A stretch of DNA of 64,000 nt from contig CAVQLG010000010.1 in assembly GCA_963713275.1 (NCBI GenBank), positions 62,001-126,000 on the forward strand, read 5' to 3'. The notes beneath the pieces were generated by a model. That model did not search any database and was not told the origin of the DNA. It worked only from the letters and a program-made list of their open reading frames with translations. The position numbers and the translations under genes are program-made. The DNA is from CAIWHR01 sp963713275 (GTDB lineage: Bacteria; Pseudomonadota; Gammaproteobacteria; Burkholderiales; Casimicrobiaceae). Shown one piece after another: positions 51,517 to 60,749 of this stretch. Positions within the stretch are counted from its first letter, which is position 1; each line of letters starts with the position of its first letter.

Positions 51517-52404
51517 TCAGAGCGCAGCCTGTTCGGCGACCGATTCGCTCATCCACGCGATGAGCTCGGCGAGTCGCGCGCGACTGTCCGCGAGGTCCTC
51601 GCCGGACGCCAGCGCCACCTCGGGCACGTCGACCACCTCGATCGTGTTCAGGATCAGCGTATTCATGTTGTTGAAGTACTGGACCCGCCAGACGTCGCGC
51701 ACGCCGGTCGAGGTGATCCGGCAGTTGCCGAATCCGCGCGAGATCAGCGCGACGGGGCCCACCGGCAACGTGCGCTCCAGGACGAAGTGGTCGTCGGGCG
51801 TCATCGGAAACAGCGTGAGGTTGAGGACGTGTGCGCGCTGCCCCGGCCCGCGGTCGGCGAGCTGGCCGGCGATCTCGCGGATCAGCGCCGGGGAGTTCAT
51901 CGCCCCCGGCGGCACGGCGATCGCCGGCAGCACGGACGCCGCGCCCGCGCGCGAGCGCTCGAGCGCGATGGCCGGCACCGGGGCCGCTTCCAGCCAGTCG
52001 CGGCACAGCGCGCCGGCGGCGTCGAACTCGCAGCAGCGCCACAGTCCGGTGAACACGCTCTCCTGGATCCGGAAGGTCGTCGGCGCCCCGCCGATCTGGA
52101 TCGACACCTCGCCCTCGCCCAGCACCTCGTTGGCGACGCCGCGCGCCTGGGCGGAGAGCGCGGTCATGTCGACGCACGGACCTTCGGGGTCGCGTTCGGG
52201 GTTCCACCGTTCCATCCGGGAAAGGAAGTCCGCCAGCAGATCGCGCGCGGCGGCGAGCGCCGCCGCATCCGCCCGCTCGGGCAGGCGCGGCATCGCGAAC
52301 GTGTTCATGCCCCGGGGCATCTCCAGGTACTGCAGCTGCCCGGCCTCGTCGTCAGGCTGCGACCCGGCGCCGGTCGAGCGCACAGGAATCGGGAAATCGT
52401 TCAT
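51517..52404 (-). CDS. hupH: Hydrogenase small-subunit maturation protein HupH/HoxQ
   Basis: 295 residues. Family blocks: YLEMPRGMNTFAMPRLPE near the start, VSIQIGGAPTTFRIQESVFTG in the middle, NSPALIREIAGQLADRG, and VRDVWRVQYFNNMNTLILNT near the end, which is highly characteristic. HupH/HoxQ cooperates with HupG/HoxO to protect the small subunit during assembly under oxygen. ATG 52404 is chosen for its GGAGGA site 8 nt upstream; ATG 52431 would add nine residues. Confidence 0.92.
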   Translation of the reverse strand: MNDFPIPVRSTGAGSQPDDEAGQLQYLEMPRGMNTFAMPRLPERADAAALAAARDLLADFLSRMERWNPERDPEGPCVDMTALSAQARGVANEVLGEGEVSIQIGGAPTTFRIQESVFTGLWRCCEFDAAGALCRDWLEAAPVPAIALERSRAGAASVLPAIAVPPGAMNSPALIREIAGQLADRGPGQRAHVLNLTLFPMTPDDHFVLERTLPVGPVALISRGFGNCRITSTGVRDVWRVQYFNNMNTLILNTIEVVDVPEVALASGEDLADSRARLAELIAWMSESVAEQAAL

Positions 52405-52427
52405 GGTGGAGTCCTCCGGGAGGGGGT

Positions 52428-52910
52428 TCAAGCGCTGCAGCCGCCCGCGCTCGGGTTCGGGCCCTTGACGGCGACGCCTACCGAGGGTGGACGGGTCGGC
52501 GCGCTCGCGAGCAGCCGTTGGACCTCGGTGACGTACTCATCCCAATTGCGCAGGCCGTCGACGGCCCCCACGTAGGCGCCGTCCTTGAGCATGACGAACG
52601 CCGGCCAGCGCCGAAACGCGTACTTCGCGTGCAGCTCGCGCGCGGCCTCCGGCAGCAGCACGCCCACCTTGATGCGGCCGGGAAACGCGCGTACGAGCTC
52701 GGGCACGACCACGGCGAGGTCCAGCGTCTCCTTGTAGCGAACCGGGTCCTCGGTGAAGAGCAGCAGCACGTGTCCCGGCTGCGCGACGAACGCGGCGAAG
52801 TCGCCGGGTCGCACTTCGGTGAAGCCGTGCCGGGAAAACAGCTGCGCGATGAGCGGATACGACGCCAGCACGTCGGCGCCGGCGGCGATGGGCAGCGGGA
52901 TGGCGGTCAT
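52428..52910 (-). CDS. hupG: Hydrogenase accessory protein HupG/HoxO (HyaE family)
   Basis: 160-residue thioredoxin-fold protein without the CxxC active site. Segments LLLFTEDPVRYKETLDLAVV, ELHAKYAFRRWPAFVMLKDG and GLRNWDEYVTEVQRLL define the HyaE/HoxO family, which binds the Tat signal of the small subunit. The start overlaps hupF by 4 nt. Ends GGCSA. Confidence 0.92.
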   Translation of the reverse strand: MTAIPLPIAAGADVLASYPLIAQLFSRHGFTEVRPGDFAAFVAQPGHVLLLFTEDPVRYKETLDLAVVVPELVRAFPGRIKVGVLLPEAARELHAKYAFRRWPAFVMLKDGAYVGAVDGLRNWDEYVTEVQRLLASAPTRPPSVGVAVKGPNPSAGGCSA

Positions 52911-53212
52911 CCGCGGGATCCTCGGAGGTGCGCGGGCAGCTGCGGCTCGCGGTCGACCAGGTCGGCGAAATGGGCGGCGGTGTCCGACTCGCCGGCGAGG
53001 ACCGCGGCGAGCGCGTCCAGCGCAGCGTTGGTCTGCGCCGCTTCCTCGGCGGAGAGCACGCGCAGCGCAGCCCCCTGGAACGCGAGCACCCAGGTCCCGC
53101 GTCGTTGCGCCCCGATCAGCAGGCAGTTGATCCGTGCACGGCTGCCGCGCCCTTCGCACAGCGCGACGTCCTCGCCGGGCTCGACAATCTGCATGGGGAT
53201 GCCGATGCACAT
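52907..53212 (-). CDS. hupF: HypC-family chaperone HupF/HoxL
   Basis: 101 residues starting MCIGIPMQIVEPG, the HypC-type Cys2 motif, followed by the OB-like core and a C-terminal extension of about 25 residues (SDTAAHFADLVDREPQLPAHL) that separates HupF/HoxL from HypC. HupF stabilises the large subunit during maturation under oxygen. Eight nt after hupD. Confidence 0.93.
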   Translation of the reverse strand: MCIGIPMQIVEPGEDVALCEGRGSRARINCLLIGAQRRGTWVLAFQGAALRVLSAEEAAQTNAALDALAAVLAGESDTAAHFADLVDREPQLPAHLRGSRG

Positions 53213-53220
53213 CGCTACGG

Positions 53221-53853
53221 CTACCCGTTGCCACGATGCGCGACGACCTCGAGCACGCGCGGGTCACCCACGCGGCACGCCGCCTCGGCGGTCGGCCTCC
53301 CCGCCTCGTACGCGTCGAGCGCGAGCGCGCGCGCGCTGAGCGGCTCCACTTGGCTGCCCGGCGCGCGCGGCGTCGCCGCGTGGCCCCAGTCGGCAAGCTC
53401 GCGCAGCGCGCGCTCCACCGCCTCGGGCAGGCGTGCGCGCACGGCAGGCCGCAGGCTGCCGCCGAAATCGTCGAGCACGACCGGCTGCACACCGATCGCG
53501 GTGATCCTCTCCGGCGCGCTGCCGCGCAGCTGCGCCAGCGCGAGGACGTCGTTGAAGCCGGTCTGGTGCGGGGAGATCTTCTTCGCGCCCCACGCCGGGA
53601 CCTCGGCGTCGCGCAGCACCCGCAGCGTGCCGCCCGGCAGGCCGTAGTCGATGGCGTCGAACACGAGCACCCGCCGCGCCGAGGCGACGTCGTCGAACAG
53701 GTTGAGCCCCAGCGTGCCGCCGTCCATCAGCCGGACGCCGCCGGCGAACGCCCAGCCCGCGTGCAGCGCCTCGACGGCGCGGACGCCGAACCCTTCGTCG
53801 GCCCACAGCACGTTGCCGAGCCCCAGCACCAGCGCGTCGACCTTGCGCTCCAT
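53221..53853 (-). CDS. hupD: Hydrogenase maturation protease HupD/HoxM
   Basis: 210-residue nickel-dependent endopeptidase that trims the large-subunit C-terminus after Ni insertion. Nickel ligands are expected at Glu in GLGNVLWADEGFGVR (about residue 20), Asp in LVFDAIDYG (about 66) and His in SPHQTGFNDVL (about 97), all present. The C-terminal 50 residues are an Ala/Arg-rich extension beyond the usual length. First gene of the hupDFGHIJK-hypABF run, with its own promoter region at 53870-53936. Confidence 0.94.
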   Translation of the reverse strand: MERKVDALVLGLGNVLWADEGFGVRAVEALHAGWAFAGGVRLMDGGTLGLNLFDDVASARRVLVFDAIDYGLPGGTLRVLRDAEVPAWGAKKISPHQTGFNDVLALAQLRGSAPERITAIGVQPVVLDDFGGSLRPAVRARLPEAVERALRELADWGHAATPRAPGSQVEPLSARALALDAYEAGRPTAEAACRVGDPRVLEVVAHRGNG

Positions 53854-53869
53854 ATCGCCCCTGTAACCC

Positions 53870-53888
53870 TGTAACTGCCACCGTTACA
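53870..53888. promoter_or_regulatory. Palindromic operator TGTAAC-N7-GTTACA before hupD
   Basis: Perfect 6-bp half-sites TGTAAC and GTTACA around tgccacc, with one extra direct half-site TGTAAC at 53862-53867. It lies 17-35 bp upstream of the hupD ATG, downstream of the proposed transcription start. The same palindrome with the same spacing occurs before hupS (58369-58387), and I find it nowhere else in the window. The regulator is unknown. Confidence 0.6.
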
Positions 53889-53895
53889 GCGCCGC

Positions 53896-53936
53896 ACTGT
53901 ACAGGAGCCGGCCCGACGCGTATTGCGCCAGATCAA
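53896..53936 (-). promoter_or_regulatory. FNR/Anr-type class II promoter for hupD
   Basis: On the minus strand TTGAT-CTGG-CGCAA (plus positions 53923-53936) is an FNR/Anr-like box with a weaker second half. Exactly 21 nt on is TACAGT (plus 53896-53901), a fair -10. This spacing places the box near -41.5, as in FNR-activated class II promoters, and equals the spacing at the hupS promoter. Confidence 0.55.
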
Positions 53937-54097
53937 ACTGCGGCAAATTGTCGCGCCACTGAATGGGCAACGGGAAGCGCGCCGGCGTGCGGCGTGCGGC
54001 GTGGCTCCGAGGGGGGAAAGTCCCGGCTGCCGGATGGACCGCGGCGCACCCGCGGCGATCTTGCAGCGGGAAACGACTTCGGATGCGATCGCGCCAG

Positions 54098-54170
54098 GCG
54101 AAGCCCCGCTTCGCGGCTGAAGCCGCTCCCACAAGAAACGGCGCCCCGACCTCGCGGCTGAAGCCGCTCC
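54098..54170. repeat. REP-like palindromic elements between higA-like gene and hupD
   Basis: Two copies of GCGGCTGAAGCCGCTCC (at 54113-54129 and 54154-54170, the first 14 bases palindromic) lie 41 bp apart, and an extra hairpin GCGAAGC-CCC-GCTTCGC (54098-54114) overlaps the first. Such elements are common in intergenic DNA of pseudomonads and betaproteobacteria. A partial relative is near 21990. They may stop transcription from the upstream hupSLC unit. Confidence 0.7.
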
Positions 54171-54203
54171 TGCGGGAACCGAGGGCGTCAGGATGCGGCG
54201 AGC

Positions 54204-54566
54204 TTACGCTGGAGAGACCGCGGCGCGCCGGCGCGCCTTGGGGACCGTGGCCTTGCGCAGCGCGGCGTGCATGTCCCAGGCGACTTGCAGGTGCATCCAG
54301 AACGCCGCGTCGTTGCCGAAATACATCCCCAGCCGAACCGCCGTGTCGGGCGTGATCGACCGCCGGCCGTTGATCAGCTCGTTCACGCGCCGGCGCGACA
54401 CACCCAGCGCGTCGGCGAGCTCGGTTTGGGTCATCGCGAGCGGCCGGAGGTAGCGCGTCTCGAGAAACGCGCCCGGATGCGGGGGTCTGCGCCCCGGCAG
54501 GGAAAGGCGCGCTGGCGGCTTGGCGCCGGCGGCCTTCCCTCTCCCTTCCTCCGTTCGTGCCAGCAC
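54204..54566 (-). CDS. HigA-type antitoxin-like HTH protein, orphan
   Basis: About 120 residues from GTG 54566 (start uncertain). The domain begins RRPPHPGAFLETRYLRPLAM, then the XRE helix-turn-helix TQTELADALGVSRRRVNELI and the HigA-typical NGRRSITPDTAVRLGMYFG and FWMHLQVAWDM. HigA proteins neutralise HigB RNases and repress their own operon. No HigB-like toxin is seen on either side: upstream is hupC (20 nt away), downstream only REP-like DNA. It may now act as a stand-alone regulator within the hydrogenase cluster. Confidence 0.82.
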   Translation of the reverse strand: MLARTEEGRGKAAGAKPPARLSLPGRRPPHPGAFLETRYLRPLAMTQTELADALGVSRRRVNELINGRRSITPDTAVRLGMYFGNDAAFWMHLQVAWDMHAALRKATVPKARRRAAVSPA

Positions 54567-54586
54567 CGCGGGTCCGTCCGGTGCGA

Positions 54587-55297
54587 TCAGTGCTTCACTT
54601 CGCGCTTGAACATCCGGATGCCGCTGCCCATCACGCCGAACACCGTGGCGGTGTGCATGACGTCCTCGCGGATCACCATGTAGAAGTGGGTCATGATGAA
54701 CAGCAGAATGGCCCACATCATCATATGATGCACCGTGCGCACCGCCTGGGGCGTGCCGAAGAGTGTGGTCACCCAGCCGAAGGCGTCCATCCACGGGCTG
54801 CCCCAGCCGTAGGCCTGCGCGTAAAGCCCGAGCCCCGTGATGATGAGCAGCACCAGCACGACGTTGAAGTTCAGCATCATCACGAACTGCGCCAGCGGAT
54901 TGTGGCCGACGTAGTTGTCGGCGTGGTCGCGCAGGAAGACGTAGTACTTGAGCTGGCCGACGAGGCCCTTCCACCACGCGCCGCTCCACATCGCCGGCAG
55001 GAAGATCGAGCGCGCATGACGGTTGCCCGCGAACACCCAGTACACGCGCAGCGCGTACAGCACGATCAGGACCATCCCCACGCTAACGTGGATCATGCGG
55101 ATCCAGCCCATCAGGAAGCCGTGCGTCGCCTCGCCGCCGATCGAAGGCGGCGGGGCGCCGATCAGGTATCCGGTCGGCGCCAGCGCGCAGATGCAGAACG
55201 ACGTGATCCAGTGCCACAGGCGCAGCGGGGCCTCGTAGACGTAGACGTCCTCCAGCGGGCCCGAGAGGACCCGCCCGGTCGCATGTTCGACTCTCAT
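54587..55297 (-). CDS. hupC: Hydrogenase b-type cytochrome subunit HupC/HoxZ
   Basis: 236-residue four-helix di-heme cytochrome b that anchors the hydrogenase and passes electrons to quinone. Visible: VYVYEAPLRLWHWITSF (first heme His region), GWIRMIHVSVGMVLIVLYALR, WKGLVGQLKYYVFLRD, GHNPLAQFVMM and VRTVHHMMMWAILLF with paired His. ATG 55297 lies 14 nt after the large-subunit stop. Confidence 0.95.
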   Translation of the reverse strand: MRVEHATGRVLSGPLEDVYVYEAPLRLWHWITSFCICALAPTGYLIGAPPPSIGGEATHGFLMGWIRMIHVSVGMVLIVLYALRVYWVFAGNRHARSIFLPAMWSGAWWKGLVGQLKYYVFLRDHADNYVGHNPLAQFVMMLNFNVVLVLLIITGLGLYAQAYGWGSPWMDAFGWVTTLFGTPQAVRTVHHMMMWAILLFIMTHFYMVIREDVMHTATVFGVMGSGIRMFKREVKH

Positions 55298-55311
55298 GGC
55301 AGCCTCCCCGG

Positions 55312-57105
<1,794 letters not shown>

Positions 57106-57106
57106 G

Positions 57107-58207
57107 TTATTTCTCCACCTCGCTCACCTTGTCGTTGCGCGTCTTGGCGCGCGCCTGCTTGATCGCGCTCACCGCGGCGTGCGCGGCGATGGCCGCTCCC
57201 ATGGTGACCGCGGCGGTGAGTCCGATCCGGTCGGCGGTGCCCTCGACGCCGTCCAGACCCGGGACCTTGAGCGTCGTCAGGTGATCGTAGAACTTGCCCT
57301 TGTCCCAGAACGCGTCCTCGGAGCAGCCGATGCAGCCGTGGCCGGACTGGATCGGGAACGACGTGCCCTCGTTCCAGCGCACCGTCGAGCAGGCGTTGTA
57401 CGTCGTCGGTCCCTTGCAACCGACCTTGTACAGGCAGTAGCCCTGGCGCGCGCCGGCGTCGTCAAAATGCTCGACGAACTGACCCGCGTCGAAGTGCGGC
57501 CGGCGATAGCACTTGTCGTGGATCCGCTGGCTGTAGAACATCTTCGGGCGGCCCTGCGCGTCGAGGTCCGGCAGGCGGTCGAAGGTCAGGATGTAGGTCA
57601 CGACACCGGTCATGACTTCGGCGATCGGCGGGCAGCCGGGCACCTTGATGACCGGCTTGTCGGTGATCACCTGGTGCACCGGGGTCGCGCGGGTCGGGTT
57701 CGGCTTCGCGGCCTGCACGCAGCCCCAGGAGGCGCAGGAGCCCCAGGACACGATGGCCTTGGCGTCCTTCGCCACGTGGCGCAGCTTCTCGACGAACGGC
57801 TTGCCGCCGGGGATGCAGTAGATGCCGTCGTCGGCGAGCGGCGGATTGCCCTCGACCGCGAGGATGTAGTTGCCCTTGTGCTTCTTGATCGTGTCCTCGA
57901 GCGCCTGCTCGGCCTGGTGGCCCGCGGCCGCCATCAGCGTGTCGTCGTAGTCGAGCGAGATCATCGACAGAATGACGTCCTTGGCGAGCGGGTGCGCCGA
58001 GCGGATGAACGACTCGGTGCAGCAGGTGCATTCGAGACCGTGCAGCCAGATCACCGGCGTGCGCGGCTTGGTCTGCATCGCCTGCGCGATCTGCTGCGCG
58101 CCGGCGTTCCCCAGCCCCAGCGACGCGGCCGTCAGACTGCAGAACTTGAGGAAACTGCGGCGCGAGATGCCCTGACGACGCATCAGGTCGTAATACGTTT
58201 CGATCAT
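57107..58207 (-). CDS. hupS: O2-tolerant uptake [NiFe]-hydrogenase small subunit
   Basis: 366 residues. Tat signal RRQGISRRSFLKFCSL, then the proximal cluster region LECTCCTESFIRS and GSCASWGCVQAAKPNP: the extra Cys in CTCC and the Cys five residues after the usual one are those of the six-Cys [4Fe-3S] cluster that gives O2 tolerance. Medial and distal cluster ligands follow (KCYRRPHFDAGQF, GHGCIGCSEDAFWD). A C-terminal hydrophobic helix (residues 328-350) anchors it. ATG 58207 has GGGGGAG 6 nt upstream. First gene of hupSLC. Confidence 0.97.
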   Translation of the reverse strand: MIETYYDLMRRQGISRRSFLKFCSLTAASLGLGNAGAQQIAQAMQTKPRTPVIWLHGLECTCCTESFIRSAHPLAKDVILSMISLDYDDTLMAAAGHQAEQALEDTIKKHKGNYILAVEGNPPLADDGIYCIPGGKPFVEKLRHVAKDAKAIVSWGSCASWGCVQAAKPNPTRATPVHQVITDKPVIKVPGCPPIAEVMTGVVTYILTFDRLPDLDAQGRPKMFYSQRIHDKCYRRPHFDAGQFVEHFDDAGARQGYCLYKVGCKGPTTYNACSTVRWNEGTSFPIQSGHGCIGCSEDAFWDKGKFYDHLTTLKVPGLDGVEGTADRIGLTAAVTMGAAIAAHAAVSAIKQARAKTRNDKVSEVEK

Positions 58208-58284
58208 TTGACTCCCCCGTGGTGGACCGCTTGGGCCGCCGCGCGCCCCTCGCTGCATGGCGACGTTTTGACGCACCGACGGGT

Positions 58285-58325
58285 ATTACAAACCGCTGCG
58301 CGAGGCGTGCATTGATCTGGGTCAA
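58285..58325 (-). promoter_or_regulatory. FNR/Anr-type class II promoter for hupSLC
   Basis: Minus-strand TTGAC-CCAG-ATCAA (plus 58312-58325) matches nine of ten conserved FNR-box bases. After exactly 21 nt comes TGTAAT (plus 58285-58290), a good -10, so the box sits near -41.5. The predicted leader to the hupS ATG is about 70 nt. This suggests induction at low oxygen. Confidence 0.7.
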
Positions 58326-58368
58326 CCATGAGTCACGGAGGCGTCACATTGTCCAACCGCGCTTGGGC

Positions 58369-58387
58369 TGTAACGGGCCCCGTTACA
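58369..58387. promoter_or_regulatory. Palindromic operator TGTAAC-N7-GTTACA upstream of hupS
   Basis: TGTAACGGG-C-CCCGTTACA is a perfect 19-bp palindrome, 43 bp upstream of the FNR box of hupS and 73 bp before the divergent ratA start. It could be an upstream activator site for hupSLC or an operator for ratA. Its twin lies before hupD. Confidence 0.65.
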
Positions 58388-58460
58388 CCCCGCGAGGCCG
58401 GCGCGGCCGCCGGCAGCGTGTAAGCTACGCGCTTCCCCCCAGCCGGTGACCCGCGCCGCG

Positions 58461-59114
58461 ATGGACGTCAGGAAGCGCCTTCTCGTCCCGTACTCCGCCG
58501 AACGGATGTTCGACCTCATCGAGGCGGCGGAACACTACCCGGAGTTCATGCCGTGGTGTGCGAGCACGGCCATCGTCGAGCGCACCGACGAGGTCGTCGT
58601 CGCCGACATCGTCGTCGCGCACCGGGGTGTGCGCTTCGACTTCCGCACCCGCAACCCGAAGCTGCGTCCGCACGCGATGTCGATCCGGCTCGAGCGTGGA
58701 CCGTTCCGCCGGTTCGAGGGCGAGTGGCGCTTCGCGGCACTGGGCAGCGAAGGCTGCCGCATCGAGTTCGAAATGCGCTACGATTTCAACCACGTCATGG
58801 CGCGGTTGGCGGGTCCGGTTTTCGACCGCATCACGCAGGCGATGGTCGAAGCCTACGTCGCGCGCGCCGACGCGTTGTACGGCGCGCTGGCGGGGGGTGG
58901 CGCCAACGACGGCACCGCGCGCGCCGACGGGCAGTCGCCGCGGGCACGCGACGAGGCGTCGGAAATCGCCGGCCGGCCGGCAGCGCGAGAGGCCTTGGCG
59001 CCGGCGACCCCGTCGGAAGCCGTTGCCGTCGACGCGCATGCCGCCCCGCCGACCACGACCGACACGGCCTCCCGCCCCCCCGATCCCGACCCTCCACGGA
59101 GTGACCCCGCATGA
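58461..59114 (+). CDS. ratA: RatA/COQ10-like START-domain protein with low-complexity tail
   Basis: 217 residues. Residues 1-145 are a SRPBCC/START domain: VRKRLLVPYSAERMFDLIEAAEHYPEFMP... begins the family signature, with PWCASTAIVERTDEVVVADI and FEMRYDFNHVMARLAGPVFD later. Homologues are RatA, which binds 50S subunits, and COQ10, which binds quinone; sequence does not decide. Residues 150-217 are a disordered Ala/Pro/Asp tail not usual for RatA. ATG 58461 is chosen because homology starts there. It overlaps the next gene by 4 nt. Confidence 0.82.
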   Translation: MDVRKRLLVPYSAERMFDLIEAAEHYPEFMPWCASTAIVERTDEVVVADIVVAHRGVRFDFRTRNPKLRPHAMSIRLERGPFRRFEGEWRFAALGSEGCRIEFEMRYDFNHVMARLAGPVFDRITQAMVEAYVARADALYGALAGGGANDGTARADGQSPRARDEASEIAGRPAAREALAPATPSEAVAVDAHAAPPTTTDTASRPPDPDPPRSDPA

Positions 59115-59596
59115 CCGCACAGGACCGCATCGCCGCGCTCAAGAGCACCAAGCTCGCCCAGGAGCTGACCGACCAGGAGGCCGCCGTGCTGGCCGGGCTC
59201 GTCACGCTGCACCATCTCGAGGCCGCAGAGGTCCTGGTGAAGGAAGGCCCGTCCGACAACCACCTGTACGTGATTCTCGAAGGCGATCTCGCGGTGATCA
59301 AGAACGCCGGCACCGACGCCGCCGAGACGCTCTTCACGCTCGGCGCCGGCGACCTCGTCGGCGAACTCTCGTTCATCGACGGCACGGCCCGCTACGCGTC
59401 GCTCGTCGCCGTCGACAACGCCAAGGTGCTGGGGCTCGAACGCGAGAAGCTGGAGTCGCTGCTCACGTCGCACCCGCAGGTCGTCTATCGCGTGATGCGC
59501 GCAATCCTGCGCACGGTCCACCAGATCCAGCGCCGCCTTTCGATCCAGTCGGTCGAGCTCACCAACTACATCTACAAGCAGCACGGTCGCTACTGA
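59111..59596 (+). CDS. Cyclic-nucleotide-binding-domain protein without DNA-binding domain
   Basis: 161 residues. A single cNMP-binding beta-barrel: EVLVKEGPSDNHLYVILEGDLAVI (residues 41-64), GAGDLVGELSFIDGTARYASLVA (78-100) with the phosphate-cassette Glu and Arg, then a helical C-terminus (VMRAILRTVHQIQRRL). There is no helix-turn-helix, so it is not a Crp-type transcription factor. It may control a partner by binding. The start overlaps the ratA stop (ATGA), suggesting co-translation. Confidence 0.85.
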   Translation: MTAQDRIAALKSTKLAQELTDQEAAVLAGLVTLHHLEAAEVLVKEGPSDNHLYVILEGDLAVIKNAGTDAAETLFTLGAGDLVGELSFIDGTARYASLVAVDNAKVLGLEREKLESLLTSHPQVVYRVMRAILRTVHQIQRRLSIQSVELTNYIYKQHGRY

Positions 59597-59697
59597 CCGC
59601 AAGGCAGGCCATCGCGGCGTGCGGCCGCGCTGTGCGAAGCCGGCCTTGCGCCCGGCGTCCGCGGCAAGCGTGAGCGCCGGGCAGTCCGCGGGTGCGC

Positions 59698-60639
59698 CTA
59701 TTGCCCGCCCTTGACCATCGCCAGCACCTTGCCGACGTCGAGGCTCCTCGCCTGCTGCTCGATCGCGCCGGCGTACTTGCCCTGCAGCGCCCGGGCCTCG
59801 CCCAGCATGCCGGAAAACGCCTCCTTGAGCGCCGCCGCGTCGAGGCGGCGTCCGCCGGCGTAGTAGCGTTTCGCGACGTGTCCCAGCGCGTAGGTCGTCG
59901 CGAACGACATCGCCGCGCCCGTGCCCACGCTCCCGGCCGTGCGCAGGATGCCGCCGCCGATCTTGCCCAGGAGCCCACCGATCAGCTTGCGCCCGAACTG
60001 CTCGACGTACTGCGAAGCGAGTCCCACGCCGACGGTGGCGAGGAAGTCGGTGACGTGCCCGCGGTCGAGCTCGAAGCCGTGCGCCTTGCCGACCCGGTAG
60101 ACCATCTTCATCTGCAACGGAATGATCGCCATCGACGCGAGCGACTGCGGCAGGAGCTCCAGCGCGCCGTTGAGAATCGCGTAGTTGACGATCATCGCGT
60201 CGAGCTCGGCCGGGTTGGCCGGCACCGCCGCGACGACGCCCGCGACCGGGTCGCCGCCGGCCAGCGGGGCCGCGGCCACGGCGTCGGCGTCGGCCACCTG
60301 CTGCGCGGCGAGCGCCGGGTCGAGCGCCAGCGCGCGGGCGAGCGCCGCCAGGAACGCCGCCTCGGCGCTCGTGTGCGCGCCGTCGGCGTCGCACACGGCC
60401 ACGGCGATCTCGTAGGCCTGCTGCTTGAGCTCGGGAGCGACGATGCCCGCGGCGACGTCCTCGAGCCGGGGTTTGCGAAACAGCACGTCCTGGTAGATCG
60501 CGGCGATCTCGGGGTCGCTGCTGTCCAGCGCGTCGGCTGCGCGCTTCAACGCCGCGTGCTCGGACTCGGCGTTGGCGCCATCGGCGAATGCGGCCATCAA
60601 GGCCACGGTCAGGATTGCCCGGTGCTGCGGGTCGTTCAT
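59698..60639 (-). CDS. TerB-like plus DUF697 membrane-associated protein
   Basis: 313 residues. Residues 1-105 look like a TerB-type helical domain (AILTVALMAAFADGANAESEH, CDADGAHTSAEAAFLAALARAL). From about 145 comes a DUF697/YcjF-like part with amphipathic hydrophobic helices: AILNGALELLPQSLASMAIIP, KMVYRVGKAHGFELDRGH and FATTYALGHVAKRYYAGGR. DUF697 domains usually accompany GTPases or membrane stress proteins. No partner GTPase is visible; function unknown. Confidence 0.72.
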   Translation of the reverse strand: MNDPQHRAILTVALMAAFADGANAESEHAALKRAADALDSSDPEIAAIYQDVLFRKPRLEDVAAGIVAPELKQQAYEIAVAVCDADGAHTSAEAAFLAALARALALDPALAAQQVADADAVAAAPLAGGDPVAGVVAAVPANPAELDAMIVNYAILNGALELLPQSLASMAIIPLQMKMVYRVGKAHGFELDRGHVTDFLATVGVGLASQYVEQFGRKLIGGLLGKIGGGILRTAGSVGTGAAMSFATTYALGHVAKRYYAGGRRLDAAALKEAFSGMLGEARALQGKYAGAIEQQARSLDVGKVLAMVKGGQ

Positions 60640-60749
60640 GGGTGCGCCTCGTGGATTCGTTCGGGACATGCGCATAGGATGCCCCAAGGCGCCCGCTAGT
60701 TCCCTCGGCGCCGACGAACGGAGCGCATCAAAGGCGTGCCCGCAGCCCG

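Noticed and set aside
49324..52575. 1083-codon plus-strand ORF across the hup genes
   Set aside because: Shadow of hypA, hupK, hupJ, hupI and hupH, which all have family motifs on the minus strand.
53854..54203. A HigB toxin gene downstream of the higA-like gene
   Set aside because: No frame here has a RelE/HigB-like sequence; the DNA holds the hupD promoter and REP-like palindromes.
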